A stretch of DNA of 64,000 nucleotides from an uncultured Phocaeicola sp. (lineage in GTDB: Bacteria > Bacteroidota > Bacteroidia > Bacteroidales > Bacteroidaceae), in contig CALUJE010000016.1 of the NCBI GenBank assembly GCA_944320885.1, positions 1 through 64,000 on the forward strand, given 5' to 3'. Below are positions 37,045 through 46,317 of the stretch, piece by piece; the stretch's first letter is position 1, and each line of letters begins with the position of its first letter. Below the pieces are notes generated by a model that was given only the letters and a program-made list of their open reading frames with translations, did no database searches and was not told the origin of the DNA. The position numbers and the translations under genes were made by a program.

Positions 37045-40000
37045 TTAAAAATTAACATTCAATGTAAACGAACAATAACGGGCAAAAGGATAAGAAGTTC
37101 CCCGTTCGATTTCGACAGAAGAAAGCTGAGCAAAGTCATTCATGTTGAACTGTAATTGCAAGCGTTCTAGTCCCCATTTCTTGACAAAGCCAAACCGATA
37201 GAAATCATATCCGATGGACAGAGAAGAGAAATCAAATTCATTCAGTTTCTGCACAAAGCGCGAAGTGGCTTGCGTGGGGTGCTGCCAATCTCCAATATTC
37301 TTGAATTGAGACAAGTCGCCTTCTTTCAGCCAAGCATTGTAATAAGCCCGCTTATCGACATTGTAATTCAACTGGGCATTCTCCACTTTATCAACCAAAG
37401 TTGTATTATACATCTCGGCTCCCAACTGATACAACCCTGTAAACGATAACGACAATCCCTTATATTCCACTGAAAAACCTAAATTTCCTCTCAACTTAGG
37501 TTCTGTATCTCCACAGACTACCTGATCCTCGGCTCTCCATTCATCGGTTAGCGTTCCATCTGGACGAACAAATACCTCTTTACCTGTGGATGGATCAATA
37601 CCTAACGAACGAACTGCCCAAATAGCATTCAAAGATTGTCCTTCCACAAAACGCACAAAAGGTTTATTTGAATCCGCAGCCTCTTTATCCATCTCTTCGG
37701 TTAACGATGTAAGAGAATTAGAAATCTCCTTAATTTTGTTCTTGTTCGACACGCCGCTTACGAACACATTCACCGAAGCTCTGTCCTCTGGACGGGAATA
37801 CAACTGCCAATTGACACGAAACTCATAGCCTTCGTTCACAATCTTACCCAAGTTATCCTTATAACTGCTGAAACCCAAGGATGGGGGTGTGGTAATGTCG
37901 GTTAACAAGTTATCGGTAGTCGAACGATAATAATCAAACTTCACATTAACACGATTCCACAGATTAAGGTCCAAGCCGTAGTTCACATCAAATTTCTGTT
38001 GCCACTTCAGCTTGCTATTGGCCAAGCCTTCCAAATAAGTTCCGATAGCCCCCAAGTAGGAGTCATCCGTGAAATAATTGTACAATAACATGGCTTGATA
38101 GGAGTTGAAATTCTGCGAACCGGTATAACCCATAGAAGCACGCAAACGAAATTGTTTCACGACATCTGAGCCTTTTATGAACGCTTCATTATGCAAATTC
38201 CATCCCAAACCTACCGACCAAAACGTACCCCAACGGTTGTCTGCTCCGAACTGTGACGAAGCATTGGTACGTAGGGAGAAATCGGCCAAATAGCGGTCGT
38301 CATACGAGTAGTTGGCTGCCATCAGGAATCCCACCTCACGGTCTATCGACTCACTGCCTGTCGGCTTGGAATCCTTAGCATACTGCTTGGCAAAAATGAT
38401 GTTGTCCATCTTGTCATTCGGGAATCCCACAGCCTTATGGACGTAATCTTCAGAGTTGCTACTGCGAATATTCGCTCCAGCATTGGCAAACAAAACATGT
38501 TTTTTCCAAGAGTGTGAATAATTCACCGTAAGGTCCGAACTTACCGTAAAAGATTTTCCATATCCCTGTGTATAGCTTCCGCGTTCATAGAATTCCGTAT
38601 TTGCCACATCCTGAAAACTCAAATGACTACCCGGCAGAAAATCTTCAGAATTGCTAGTACGTGAAGACACACTGACACGTCCGATTAGCTTCAAATTGGG
38701 CTGTACGGTATATTCTAAATAGGAATTGTTGGTGAAGTCCATGTAGTCATCCTTGTAGGTCGTGTTGATGGTCGCATTGTACAAAGGATTATATACTTTC
38801 TCGGAAAAAATAGGTCCTTGACCCAAATACTTCCGCAAACTGCCATCTTCATTGTAGGGACGCCAATAGGGGTTCAGTTTAACATAGTCTGAGAACTCTC
38901 CGTAAGGGGAATCTTCCGAATTCATGGATGTAAAGGAAAATTGGTTGCGGAACAAAATCCTCTTTCGTTGGTAAATTATGTTCAGTCCGGCACCAATCGT
39001 GTTACGTCGCGAACCTTTCATGACACCTTCTATATTATTATAGGAGAGGTCGACACCGACCCTCAATTCTCGATTACCTACTTCCATATTGACAGAATGT
39101 TTGTTGCCTACTCCATTGCGCAAGGGCATAGACATCCAGTCGGTATTTACACCTCGCTCTACTTCTTTCAGGTATTGGTTGTAGAGCAGTTTCTTATCAT
39201 AATCGGCGTTCGGAAGATCATTATCATAAGCACCCAACTTATATTCTAAGTCCAACTTCTCACGGGCATTACACATGTTGTAGCTACTCAGGTCTGGAAG
39301 CTCCAAGTTCAATGAACCAGTATAGTTCACACGCAGTTCGCCTGTTTTCACGCGCACAGTCTCGATAACCATCACACCATTGGCCGCTTTGGAACCGTAA
39401 ATAGCCTTGGCTGCAGCATCCTTAAGCAGCGTCACACTCTCAATACGGTTAATATCCAAGTCCATCACCTTCTCGAGCGTCGTTTCAAATCCATCCAGGA
39501 TGAACAAAGGCAAGTTCGGATTGGAAGCATACTGTCCACGAATGTCCGGAAAGGACGATGAGCCACGCAGTTCCATCTCAGGCAGACTGTTCGGGTCTGA
39601 ACCCATGGAAAAGTTTTCGACTATGTTCAAAGAAGGATCCAAGTTCTTCAGACTTTGAATCAGATTTAAGTTTCCACGGCTCAGCAAATCTTTGCGAGTT
39701 AGTGTTGTAGCAGAACCTGTAAAACTTTCAGCCTTTCGTTGAAAAATTCCAGTCACCACAACTTCCTCCAAATTCTCGACATTCGACTTCATAACAACAT
39801 TTAATAAATTAGTATCCCTTACCAATTTTTCCAAAGTTTCCATACCGACAAAACTGAAAACCAATGTCACACCGTCATCTATTCTATCAATAGGAATACT
39901 AAATTTACCATCTATATCAGTTACAACTCCAGAAGATTGCCCTTTAACCTTTACACTTACTCCTGGTAAAGCAAGCCCTTGATCATCAGTCACTACACCA

Positions 40001-40401
40001 TGCAAAAGTATCTTTTTCTCTTGTAGAGGATTACTTTTAAGTTTCTCATTTGAATAAATTAGCACATGCCCATTTGAGAATTCGTAAGTAAGTCCAGTTT
40101 CAGCACACAATTTATCAAGCGCTTCTGTTAATGAAGCTCCATTTAAATCCAAATCTACCTTCAAACCTTTTACGGCTTCTTCACGATACATTAGAAATAC
40201 CCCACTCTGTTCCTTAAGTAAATCCAAAGCTTCCTTTACCGATATGCCTTTCTTGTTTATCGATATAGATATATCCGTATCATTTTGTCCATAAGCATAC
40301 ATACCCATCGGACTACATGCCAGGACACAAGCCAACAAAGGTATTACAGCCTTTTGTCGTCTGAAAGTAAGTAACATTGTCTTTCTCTCATTCTTTCTCA
40401 T
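37045..40401 (-). CDS. SusC/RagA-family TonB-dependent transporter with STN domain
   Basis: 1118 residues. Signal peptide (about 1-38), then an STN signalling domain (about 42-115: KGISVKEALDLLKEQSG, LTEALDKLCAETGLTYEF), a carboxypeptidase-like domain (about 130-210: GVSVKVKGQSSGVVTDIDG), the LEEVVVTG TonB-box region, plug and 22-strand barrel ending FTLNVNF. The STN domain normally touches a FecR anti-sigma factor, and a fecR gene lies just upstream, so substrate binding should signal to the ECF sigma factor and raise transcription of the locus. Confidence 0.96.
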   Translation of the reverse strand: MRKNERKTMLLTFRRQKAVIPLLACVLACSPMGMYAYGQNDTDISISINKKGISVKEALDLLKEQSGVFLMYREEAVKGLKVDLDLNGASLTEALDKLCAETGLTYEFSNGHVLIYSNEKLKSNPLQEKKILLHGVVTDDQGLALPGVSVKVKGQSSGVVTDIDGKFSIPIDRIDDGVTLVFSFVGMETLEKLVRDTNLLNVVMKSNVENLEEVVVTGIFQRKAESFTGSATTLTRKDLLSRGNLNLIQSLKNLDPSLNIVENFSMGSDPNSLPEMELRGSSSFPDIRGQYASNPNLPLFILDGFETTLEKVMDLDINRIESVTLLKDAAAKAIYGSKAANGVMVIETVRVKTGELRVNYTGSLNLELPDLSSYNMCNAREKLDLEYKLGAYDNDLPNADYDKKLLYNQYLKEVERGVNTDWMSMPLRNGVGNKHSVNMEVGNRELRVGVDLSYNNIEGVMKGSRRNTIGAGLNIIYQRKRILFRNQFSFTSMNSEDSPYGEFSDYVKLNPYWRPYNEDGSLRKYLGQGPIFSEKVYNPLYNATINTTYKDDYMDFTNNSYLEYTVQPNLKLIGRVSVSSRTSNSEDFLPGSHLSFQDVANTEFYERGSYTQGYGKSFTVSSDLTVNYSHSWKKHVLFANAGANIRSSNSEDYVHKAVGFPNDKMDNIIFAKQYAKDSKPTGSESIDREVGFLMAANYSYDDRYLADFSLRTNASSQFGADNRWGTFWSVGLGWNLHNEAFIKGSDVVKQFRLRASMGYTGSQNFNSYQAMLLYNYFTDDSYLGAIGTYLEGLANSKLKWQQKFDVNYGLDLNLWNRVNVKFDYYRSTTDNLLTDITTPPSLGFSSYKDNLGKIVNEGYEFRVNWQLYSRPEDRASVNVFVSGVSNKNKIKEISNSLTSLTEEMDKEAADSNKPFVRFVEGQSLNAIWAVRSLGIDPSTGKEVFVRPDGTLTDEWRAEDQVVCGDTEPKLRGNLGFSVEYKGLSLSFTGLYQLGAEMYNTTLVDKVENAQLNYNVDKRAYYNAWLKEGDLSQFKNIGDWQHPTQATSRFVQKLNEFDFSSLSIGYDFYRFGFVKKWGLERLQLQFNMNDFAQLSSVEIERGTSYPFARYCSFTLNVNF

Positions 40402-40431
40402 AAAATTAGCTATTGATTAAACATATATAAA

Positions 40432-41568
40432 TTATTTCTTCTCTATTAAAACCCGTTCATTGCGTTTAGAAAAACGTACATCAGAAATCTTCTGAATCAT
40501 TTCCAGCGCATAACCTAAAGATTCATTTTTCAAGATAGATCCCGTAAAACGAATATCCTTCAAATCTTCAGTAGCATAATCTACCTCTACATTATACCAA
40601 CGTTCTAACTGACACATAATATCTTTTAAAGAAGCATTATTGAACTCAAAGACACCTTTGGTCCAGGCACTATAAAGCTTGGCATTGACGGGAATTACTT
40701 CATAAGTCTTTGCTTCTGATGGCTGATTTAATTGATTATTGGGAACAAGAATCTCAGTATCAATACCATTACTTATCTGTACCTTACCTTCCAATAAGGT
40801 TACCTGATAAGGCTGCTCCTTATAGGCTCGTACATTAAATTTGGTTCCCAATACACGAAGCGTGTTTTCTTCGGTTTTTACTTCAAATGGTTTTGCCGCA
40901 TTGTGCGCAACCTCAAAATAAGCCTCACCATCAAGATAGACGGTGCGAAGTGAGTCGAAAGGATAGGAAAAGCGGAGGGCTGACCGAGCATTAAGCCAGA
41001 CTTTAGTACCGTCGGCCAATACAAGTGAATATTCACCGCCACGAGGCACATAGACCTCATTCATATTCTTCACATGAGTGAAGTTCTTATACTGAAAACG
41101 GTTAAGTTCCTGCATCTGTCCTGACTGAACGGAAGTATCGAGCCATGTAAACAAGGAGTCTGACTGAGACAGCATGGCACCATCATCCGATACCAGCAAG
41201 GCCTGCTTGGAACCATGATTCGGAAAGAGTTCAGCCAAACTTTTCTCTGTAGTGTCTACATAAGTAACATAATGATAGCCTATCCAAGTACAGCCTATCA
41301 GCAATGCAGCCACTGCTGTTCTTAAAGCCCAACGACGAACATGCAGGAAGCAACGTTTCTGAGCATGACGGTTCCAAGCCTCATCGGCATCGAGCTGCTT
41401 CAATGCTTCATACTGCAGATTACGTTTACGGATAGCCAAAAACTGCTCAAAAGTTTGCCGGTTTTCGTCTGAAGCAGAAAGCCACGCTTTCAACTCTTCA
41501 TATTCGGAAGAAGAAAGTTTGTCAATCTGATATTTTATGAATAGTGTATAAATTCGTGTTTCGTCCAT
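40432..41568 (-). CDS. FecR-family anti-sigma factor
   Basis: 378 residues. Cytoplasmic N-terminus (about 1-75), one membrane helix (about 83-103), FecR domain (about 165-260: NEVYVPRGGEYSLVLADGTKVWLN) and C-terminal DUF4974-like domain (FNNASLKDIMCQLERWYNVEV). It should hold the adjacent ECF sigma factor until SusC signals. Located 60 bp after the sigma gene and 30 bp before susC. Confidence 0.95.
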   Translation of the reverse strand: MDETRIYTLFIKYQIDKLSSSEYEELKAWLSASDENRQTFEQFLAIRKRNLQYEALKQLDADEAWNRHAQKRCFLHVRRWALRTAVAALLIGCTWIGYHYVTYVDTTEKSLAELFPNHGSKQALLVSDDGAMLSQSDSLFTWLDTSVQSGQMQELNRFQYKNFTHVKNMNEVYVPRGGEYSLVLADGTKVWLNARSALRFSYPFDSLRTVYLDGEAYFEVAHNAAKPFEVKTEENTLRVLGTKFNVRAYKEQPYQVTLLEGKVQISNGIDTEILVPNNQLNQPSEAKTYEVIPVNAKLYSAWTKGVFEFNNASLKDIMCQLERWYNVEVDYATEDLKDIRFTGSILKNESLGYALEMIQKISDVRFSKRNERVLIEKK

Positions 41569-41628
41569 AGGAGTTCTGTAATTATCATTTTACCCCTAAG
41601 ACAACACGAATATTAAAATGGGTGACAC

Positions 41629-42201
41629 CTAAAACAAGAAAAATTTCAAAAAATAAATGAAAACGGAAAGAATTAACAATTGGGTCCGTAAAAAACGCAT
41701 TCCACGTGCCAGATAGGTCTTGACAGTATTGACCGAAACACCCATCTCCTGAGCTACCTCCTTATAAGTTTTTCCCTGAAGGACTATGCATCGAAGCACT
41801 TTTGCTTCTTGAGGTGACAAACGCTGGAACGCAGCATGCAGATGATGATAGCTTTCTTTTACGTCTTCTTCCGTACAGTCTTCTTCCTGCAAGTAAACAC
41901 GTTCTTCCAGCTCTTCAAATACATAAGTACGATGCTTCTTCAGATAATTCAAGGACAAGTTACGAACGGCATTAAACAGATAGGACTTCAGATTGGAATC
42001 TACCTCACGATAAAAACCTTTCTCCCAAAAACGAAGAAATAAGTCTTGAACCAAATCTTCTGAATCTTCTATGGATTCGGTTATTTGCACAGAATACAGA
42101 CATAATGGTACATAATATGACTGAAACAGACTCTGAAACGCGTCTTCATCTCCCGATTTCAGCTTTGCCAAATCAACCTTATCCAGATAATCCTTATTCA
42201 T
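41629..42201 (-). CDS. ECF RNA polymerase sigma factor
   Basis: 190 residues. Sigma-2 region (DAFQSLFQSYY, DSEDLVQDLFLRFWE) and sigma-4 helix-turn-helix (GKTYKEVAQEMGVSVNTVKTYLARGMRFLR). A hydrophobic tail of about 15 residues is unusual. First gene of the locus; it should direct transcription of the SusCD operon under FecR control. Three promoter cassettes precede it, giving a leader of about 24 nt from the nearest. Confidence 0.95.
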   Translation of the reverse strand: MNKDYLDKVDLAKLKSGDEDAFQSLFQSYYVPLCLYSVQITESIEDSEDLVQDLFLRFWEKGFYREVDSNLKSYLFNAVRNLSLNYLKKHRTYVFEELEERVYLQEEDCTEEDVKESYHHLHAAFQRLSPQEAKVLRCIVLQGKTYKEVAQEMGVSVNTVKTYLARGMRFLRTQLLILSVFIYFLKFFLF

Positions 42202-42231
42202 AGTATATCAGTACCGTTAATACATTGACTG

Positions 42232-42263
42232 CAAATATAGTAAAAGGTGAGTGCAATGGCAAA
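42232..42263 (-). promoter_or_regulatory. Promoter 1 of the ECF sigma gene
   Basis: TTTG (42263-42260), 20-bp spacer, TATATTTG (42239-42232): a textbook Bacteroides promoter. Palindrome TGAAAAC-N3-GTTTTCA at 42264-42280 abuts the -33 box. Confidence 0.85.
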
Positions 42264-42314
42264 TGAAAACACAGTTTTCAGATTTGACTTTGCCGAACCG
42301 CATCCTATATTATC

Positions 42315-42346
42315 TAAATATAGTGAAAGGTGAGTGCAATGACAAA
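42315..42346 (-). promoter_or_regulatory. Promoter 2 of the ECF sigma gene (altered -7)
   Basis: TTTG (42346-42343), 20-bp spacer, TATATTTA (42322-42315). The final consensus G is changed, so this copy may be weaker. Palindrome at 42347-42363. Confidence 0.6.
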
Positions 42347-42397
42347 TGAAAACACAGTTTTCAGATTTGATTTTGCCGAACCGCATCCTATATTATC

Positions 42398-42429
42398 CAA
42401 ATATACGAAAAGGTGAACGCAATGGCAAA
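42398..42429 (-). promoter_or_regulatory. Promoter 3 of the ECF sigma gene
   Basis: TTTG (42429-42426), 20-bp spacer, TATATTTG (42405-42398). The palindrome at 42430-42447 is TGAAAAT-N4-ATTTTCA, changed in both arms yet still symmetric. Confidence 0.75.
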
Positions 42430-42591
42430 TGAAAATTAGAATTTTCAATATGCCCATGTAGAAGCATTCTATAATTCATAAAGAGACCTCCCACAAAAAC
42501 TCTCAATAACAATTCTTTCAAACAAAGTACTTGCAGTTTCACGGTTTTATAACTTACTTTGCACAATACATATAGAAAAAACACCAAGCCA

Positions 42592-43032
42592 ATGCTGAAG
42601 AATTTCAACTATTCCCAAGTTCCAAACGGATATGCACATTGTTTTAATGACAAATGCAAAAAGGCTGAAGAATGCCTCAGGCATCAGATAACCTATCATA
42701 TACCAGAAGACATCCGGACTATAATTGTACTTAATCCCGCAATCACTTCCCCCAAAGGAGATTGCAAGGAGTATATACCATGTGCTCCACAGAAAAATGC
42801 AGTAGGAATTACTCATCTGCTTGATAACCTCCCCTACAGTACGGCCAGAGATATCAAAAACGAACTGATTGCACATTACGGAAAGACGCATTACTACCGC
42901 CTTAAACGGAAAGAAAGGTTCTTTACCCCTCAAGAACAGAACTATGTAAAAAGCGTACTGAACCGTCATGGTATAACCGGTAAACCAGAATTTGATTCAT
43001 ACGAAGAGATTTACGATTGGAATACGAAATAA
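42592..43032 (+). CDS. DUF6078 family protein
   Basis: About 146 residues from the ATG at 42592; an earlier ATG at 42559 adds 11 residues that do not match the family. The start NFNYSQVPNGYAHCF and Cys residues in CKKAEECLRH, then KGDCKEYIPC, are shared by DUF6078 proteins of Bacteroides. The Cys pattern could bind a metal. Function unknown; single-gene unit, divergent from the sigma locus. Confidence 0.8.
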   Translation: MLKNFNYSQVPNGYAHCFNDKCKKAEECLRHQITYHIPEDIRTIIVLNPAITSPKGDCKEYIPCAPQKNAVGITHLLDNLPYSTARDIKNELIAHYGKTHYYRLKRKERFFTPQEQNYVKSVLNRHGITGKPEFDSYEEIYDWNTK

Positions 43033-43104
43033 AAAGACATACCCGTTTTGTTACATTTTAGTTTCAGTTAAGAAATACTTTGTTTTGCCGTAAACTTAAA
43101 ATAT

Positions 43105-43926
43105 TTACCGACACTCCTTATACAACTCACTCAGAGAAGCGCGCGACACACCCAGTTCTACAGCTTTATCCAAATCATTGCGAGCCAGTTTTTTCTTTTT
43201 CAGTTTCAGATAAATACCGGCACGAACTATGTAGTACTGCGCATCATCAGGCTTAAGACGAATGGCTTCTTCCATATCGAGCATGGCCATATCATAAGCT
43301 CCCTGATCTTTTTCAACATCGGCACGTGAAGCGTAAAGCGAAGCATCACCGGGATTGGCGATAATAAGAGTAGACAGCTGGTCGTAAGCCTCTTTCAGAC
43401 GACCTTCCTTCTGGTTCAGTATAGCAAGTCCCATACGGGCCTTATCATGATTCGGTTCGAGCAACAACAAGCGTTCGTAATCAATGCGTGCCGCCTTAAA
43501 GTCACGCTTTTCCATATTCAGATAAGCACGGAAGAAAAGAGCTTCGCGGTTATCCTTGTCGAGGTCGAGCACATCGCAGTAATCGGTATATGCACGGCGG
43601 TCATCACCCGTCTCCATATAAATACCGGCACGCGACAGAAGAACGGGAACAGATTTGGGACGGAGGTTCAGCGACAGGGAATAATTTTCCAAAGCCGCTT
43701 TCAAATCATCCTTCCGGCGGTAAATCTCTCCCAATGCCGCAAACAGTTCGGCATTGAAAGCATTGGCCGGTTCCATCTTCAATGCTTCGCGGAAAAGAAC
43801 GGTGGCCTGCTCCAGACTGTCGGCCTCAACACAATGAAAAGCCTTCTCGGCTACCTCTTTATAGGTCTGTGCATACAGACATAGCGAAGGCACAGACAAG
43901 CATAACAGCATAAACAGTTTCTTCAT
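43105..43926 (-). CDS. Exported TPR-repeat protein
   Basis: About 273 residues from the ATG at 43926; an earlier ATG at 43944 precedes a less good signal peptide. Signal peptide MKKLFMLLCLSVPSLCLYAQ. Six or so TPR units follow (AFNAELFAALGEIYRRKDDLKAALENY, then similar blocks). Probably a periplasmic scaffold; partner unknown. Divergent from the acetyltransferase gene. Confidence 0.85.
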   Translation of the reverse strand: MKKLFMLLCLSVPSLCLYAQTYKEVAEKAFHCVEADSLEQATVLFREALKMEPANAFNAELFAALGEIYRRKDDLKAALENYSLSLNLRPKSVPVLLSRAGIYMETGDDRRAYTDYCDVLDLDKDNREALFFRAYLNMEKRDFKAARIDYERLLLLEPNHDKARMGLAILNQKEGRLKEAYDQLSTLIIANPGDASLYASRADVEKDQGAYDMAMLDMEEAIRLKPDDAQYYIVRAGIYLKLKKKKLARNDLDKAVELGVSRASLSELYKECR

Positions 43927-44025
43927 GCAACTATCATTATTCAAATTATGGAAGCAAAGATACGGAATATGCGTGAAGATGCTAAGTATGGAACAGATAA
44001 AGCAACATATTTCAGGCTATTTAAT

Positions 44026-44033
44026 TACCTTTG
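44026..44033 (+). promoter_or_regulatory. Promoter -7 box for the GNAT gene
   Basis: TACCTTTG fits TAnnTTTG and lies 20 bp before the preferred start at 44053. It rules against the longer reading frame beginning at 43948. Confidence 0.5.
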
Positions 44034-44052
44034 CGAAAAAGATACAGATTGT

Positions 44053-44544
44053 ATGATGGAAATCAGGCCCATGAACATGACGGATGCCGAAGCCATAGCC
44101 GGCATCTATTCCTACTATACCGAACATACGGTCATTACTTTTGACACTGAAAAATATGACAGGACCGCTATGCAGAAAAAACTTGCGCCCATAGTTGAAA
44201 AATATCCGGCTTTCGTTTGTCTGGAAGGAGATAACATTGTGGGATACTGCTACGCGCATGAGTGGAAAGAAAAACCGGCCTACAGACATACGGCCGAAGT
44301 AACCATCTATCTACACCCGGCACATACAAGGCAGGGATACGGCGCTCATCTGATGCAGCATCTTATCAAGGCTTGCCGCGCACAGGGATTGCACAACCTG
44401 ATAGCCTGCATAACCTGGCCCAACGAGAACAGCACGGCATTTCATGAGAAGATGGGGTTCCGACAGGTATCGCACTTTAAGGGAGTGGGCTTCAAGTTCG
44501 GCCGAAGACTTGATGTGGCCGACTATGAACTGACATTACAATAA
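44053..44544 (+). CDS. GNAT N-acetyltransferase, phosphinothricin-acetyltransferase-like
   Basis: 163 residues from MMEIRPMNMTDAEAIAGIY; ATG codons at 44053 and 44056 are both possible. The acetyl-CoA loop is HTRQGYGAHLM, followed by ACRAQGLHNLIACITWPNENSTAFHEKMGFR, typical of the Pat/MnaT group that acetylates amino acid analogues such as methionine sulfoximine. Natural substrate unknown. The UroD-family gene starts 27 bp downstream on the same strand. Confidence 0.88.
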   Translation: MMEIRPMNMTDAEAIAGIYSYYTEHTVITFDTEKYDRTAMQKKLAPIVEKYPAFVCLEGDNIVGYCYAHEWKEKPAYRHTAEVTIYLHPAHTRQGYGAHLMQHLIKACRAQGLHNLIACITWPNENSTAFHEKMGFRQVSHFKGVGFKFGRRLDVADYELTLQ

Positions 44545-44571
44545 CCAATCAATCTATAATACAGCAATATT

Positions 44572-45603
44572 ATGAATCACATTGAACGCTTTTACGCTAC
44601 CATCGAACGCCGACCGACAGACCGTCCGGCATCTTGGCTCGGAATACCCGACCTGCACGCACTGCCCCAACTCTACAAACATTTTGGAGCAAGCGGCATG
44701 AAAGAGCTGAAGGCATGTATCGACGATGATATCTATCCGGTAGAAATGCCTTACCATTCTCCTACCAGCAATGCCATTTATGCCGCTTTCGACTTTGCCA
44801 AGCGGAAGACTGACGGCTCGAACGAAGAACGTACCCTCACCGCCCCCGGTTTCTTTGAAGACTATACCGACGCCTCGGCCGTAGACCTGTTCGACTGGCC
44901 CGAACCCGAAAAATACATTGACCCGGAAGAATGTCGCCGGGTAGTAGACGATGTACCCGAAGGATATGCCGTGCTGGGAGTTGTCTGGTCGGCTCATTTT
45001 CAGGATGCCTGTGCGGCTTTCGGCATGGAAGACGCTCTGATGAAAATGTTTCTGGCGCCCGAACTGTTCAAGGCTGTGATTGACCGCATTACGGATTTCT
45101 ACCTGCGTGCCAACGAGATTTTCTATAAGGCAACACAAGGCAAGCTGCACGCCGTACTGATAGGAAATGACTTCGGAAGCCAGCAGGGACTGATGGTAGG
45201 ACCCGAACAGCTGCGCGAATTTGTCTTTGAGGGAACGCGGAAACTGGTACAACAAGCTAAATCATACGGTCTGAAGGTAATTCATCACTCATGCGGCTCC
45301 ATATACGACGTTATCCCCGACCTGATTGAAATGGGAGTAGACGCCATTCATCCCATACAGGCACTGGCTGCCAAAATGGAACCCGAACGTCTGAAAAAGG
45401 ATTTTGGTGACAAAGTATCATTCTGCGGTGGAGTAGACGCACAGCATCTGATGGTAAACGGCTCACCCGAAGAAGTGACAGCCAAAGTAAAGGAACTGAA
45501 AGAACTGTTCCCTACCGGACTGATTATCTCGCCAAGCCATGAGGCCATACTCACTGACACGAAACCCGAAAACGTAGAAGCGCTGTTCAAAGCCGTGAAA
45601 TAA
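44572..45603 (+). CDS. Uroporphyrinogen-decarboxylase family protein (methyltransferase-type)
   Basis: 343 residues with UroD-fold signatures SCGSIYDVIPDLIEMGVDAIHPIQ and SFCGGVDAQHLM, and the start NHIERFYATIERRPTDRP. The sequence is closer to the MtaA/CmuA branch of cobamide- or corrinoid-linked methyltransferases than to HemE, since HemE-type N-terminal active-site segments are not seen. Substrate unknown. Probably co-transcribed with the acetyltransferase. Confidence 0.85.
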   Translation: MNHIERFYATIERRPTDRPASWLGIPDLHALPQLYKHFGASGMKELKACIDDDIYPVEMPYHSPTSNAIYAAFDFAKRKTDGSNEERTLTAPGFFEDYTDASAVDLFDWPEPEKYIDPEECRRVVDDVPEGYAVLGVVWSAHFQDACAAFGMEDALMKMFLAPELFKAVIDRITDFYLRANEIFYKATQGKLHAVLIGNDFGSQQGLMVGPEQLREFVFEGTRKLVQQAKSYGLKVIHHSCGSIYDVIPDLIEMGVDAIHPIQALAAKMEPERLKKDFGDKVSFCGGVDAQHLMVNGSPEEVTAKVKELKELFPTGLIISPSHEAILTDTKPENVEALFKAVK

Positions 45604-45631
45604 CAGCTCCAGACAGTGACAGACGCATAAA

Positions 45632-45682
45632 TGCAAAAGACGTACCTGGCAGAAAATAATCTGCACCGGTACGTCTCTTGCA
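45632..45682. terminator. Hairpin between the UroD-family and PepSY-like genes
   Basis: TGCAAAAGACGTACC (45632-45646) pairs with GGTACGTCTCTTGCA (45668-45682) with one mismatch, plus GCAGA/TCTGC inside; between convergent genes. Confidence 0.75.
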
Positions 45683-45704
45683 TATCAATAATTAAAAAAA
45701 CGGT

Positions 45705-46013
45705 TTATTCAATCACTTCGCCTTGTTCGTTGAACATAACAACGGTTTCATTGCCGTCGGCATCGGTCAAGGTCACTTGATAAGTGCTTGTTTCGTCTTC
45801 ATTTACCTGAACAGCTGCCTCTTTCACTGTAAAGTCTTTATACTTCTCGGCCAAAACGTCTTGAACAGCCTGTGGCAAGTCTTTTACTTCAATCGGAGTG
45901 AAATCGTTTACAGTTGACACTACCGATACCTCAACCGGTGCATTGTTTTCAGCGAAAGCTACTGTAGTTCCTAATCCCATTACGAATGCTACTGCAAAAA
46001 CTAACTTTTTCAT
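45705..46013 (-). CDS. Small secreted PepSY-like protein
   Basis: 102 residues from the ATG at 46013; the frame stays open upstream but the signal peptide MKKLVFAVAFVMGLGTTVAFA starts here. The mature part is one acidic domain (IEVKDLPQAVQDVLAEKYKDFTVKEAAV, then TYQVTLTDADGNETVVMFNEQG), resembling PepSY/BLIP-like domains of small Bacteroides proteins. Role unknown, possibly binding or inhibiting an envelope enzyme. Confidence 0.8.
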   Translation of the reverse strand: MKKLVFAVAFVMGLGTTVAFAENNAPVEVSVVSTVNDFTPIEVKDLPQAVQDVLAEKYKDFTVKEAAVQVNEDETSTYQVTLTDADGNETVVMFNEQGEVIE

Positions 46014-46317
46014 AAGTATAAATTTTAATTGTTTGACTTCGAGTTTCAATCTCTGTCTAATCAAGTGCAAAGCAAATGCCATTGAACAGAAAAAGTCTTA
46101 TTTTACTGACATTCAACGATATAAATGTTTTAGTCTCTTTATGCCAAAGCCGCATTTGGGCAAACATTACACAGAACATGTAGAAAAACAACTGTAAAAA
46201 TCACATAATATCCACAGAATGCAAAGCACAAGCCACAAGGACCATACAATTTGCTATAAAAAAGTAAAATACAGAAACTTATTATAATAATAGCATTATT
46301 TATAACAACAAGGCTTA
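46014..46317 (-). other. Intergenic stretch
   Basis: AT-rich, no convincing frame, RNA or clear promoter seen. Confidence 0.5.

Larger units (their letters stand above)
42232..42447 (-). repeat. Three tandem 83-bp promoter cassettes (third partial)
   Basis: Units start at 42233, 42316 and 42399, an exact 83-bp period. Copies 1 and 2 are nearly identical; copy 3 keeps only its promoter-bearing end. Each holds a -7 box, a TTTG exactly 20 bp upstream and a palindrome touching the TTTG. Direction is toward the sigma gene. Confidence 0.9.

Noticed and set aside
42232..42447. CRISPR array
   Set aside because: Units are contiguous 83-bp repeats without unique spacers, and each contains a promoter.
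43948..44052. 35-residue extension of the GNAT protein
   Set aside because: A TAnnTTTG box at 44026-44033 lies within it, and GNAT similarity starts at MEIRPMNMTDA.
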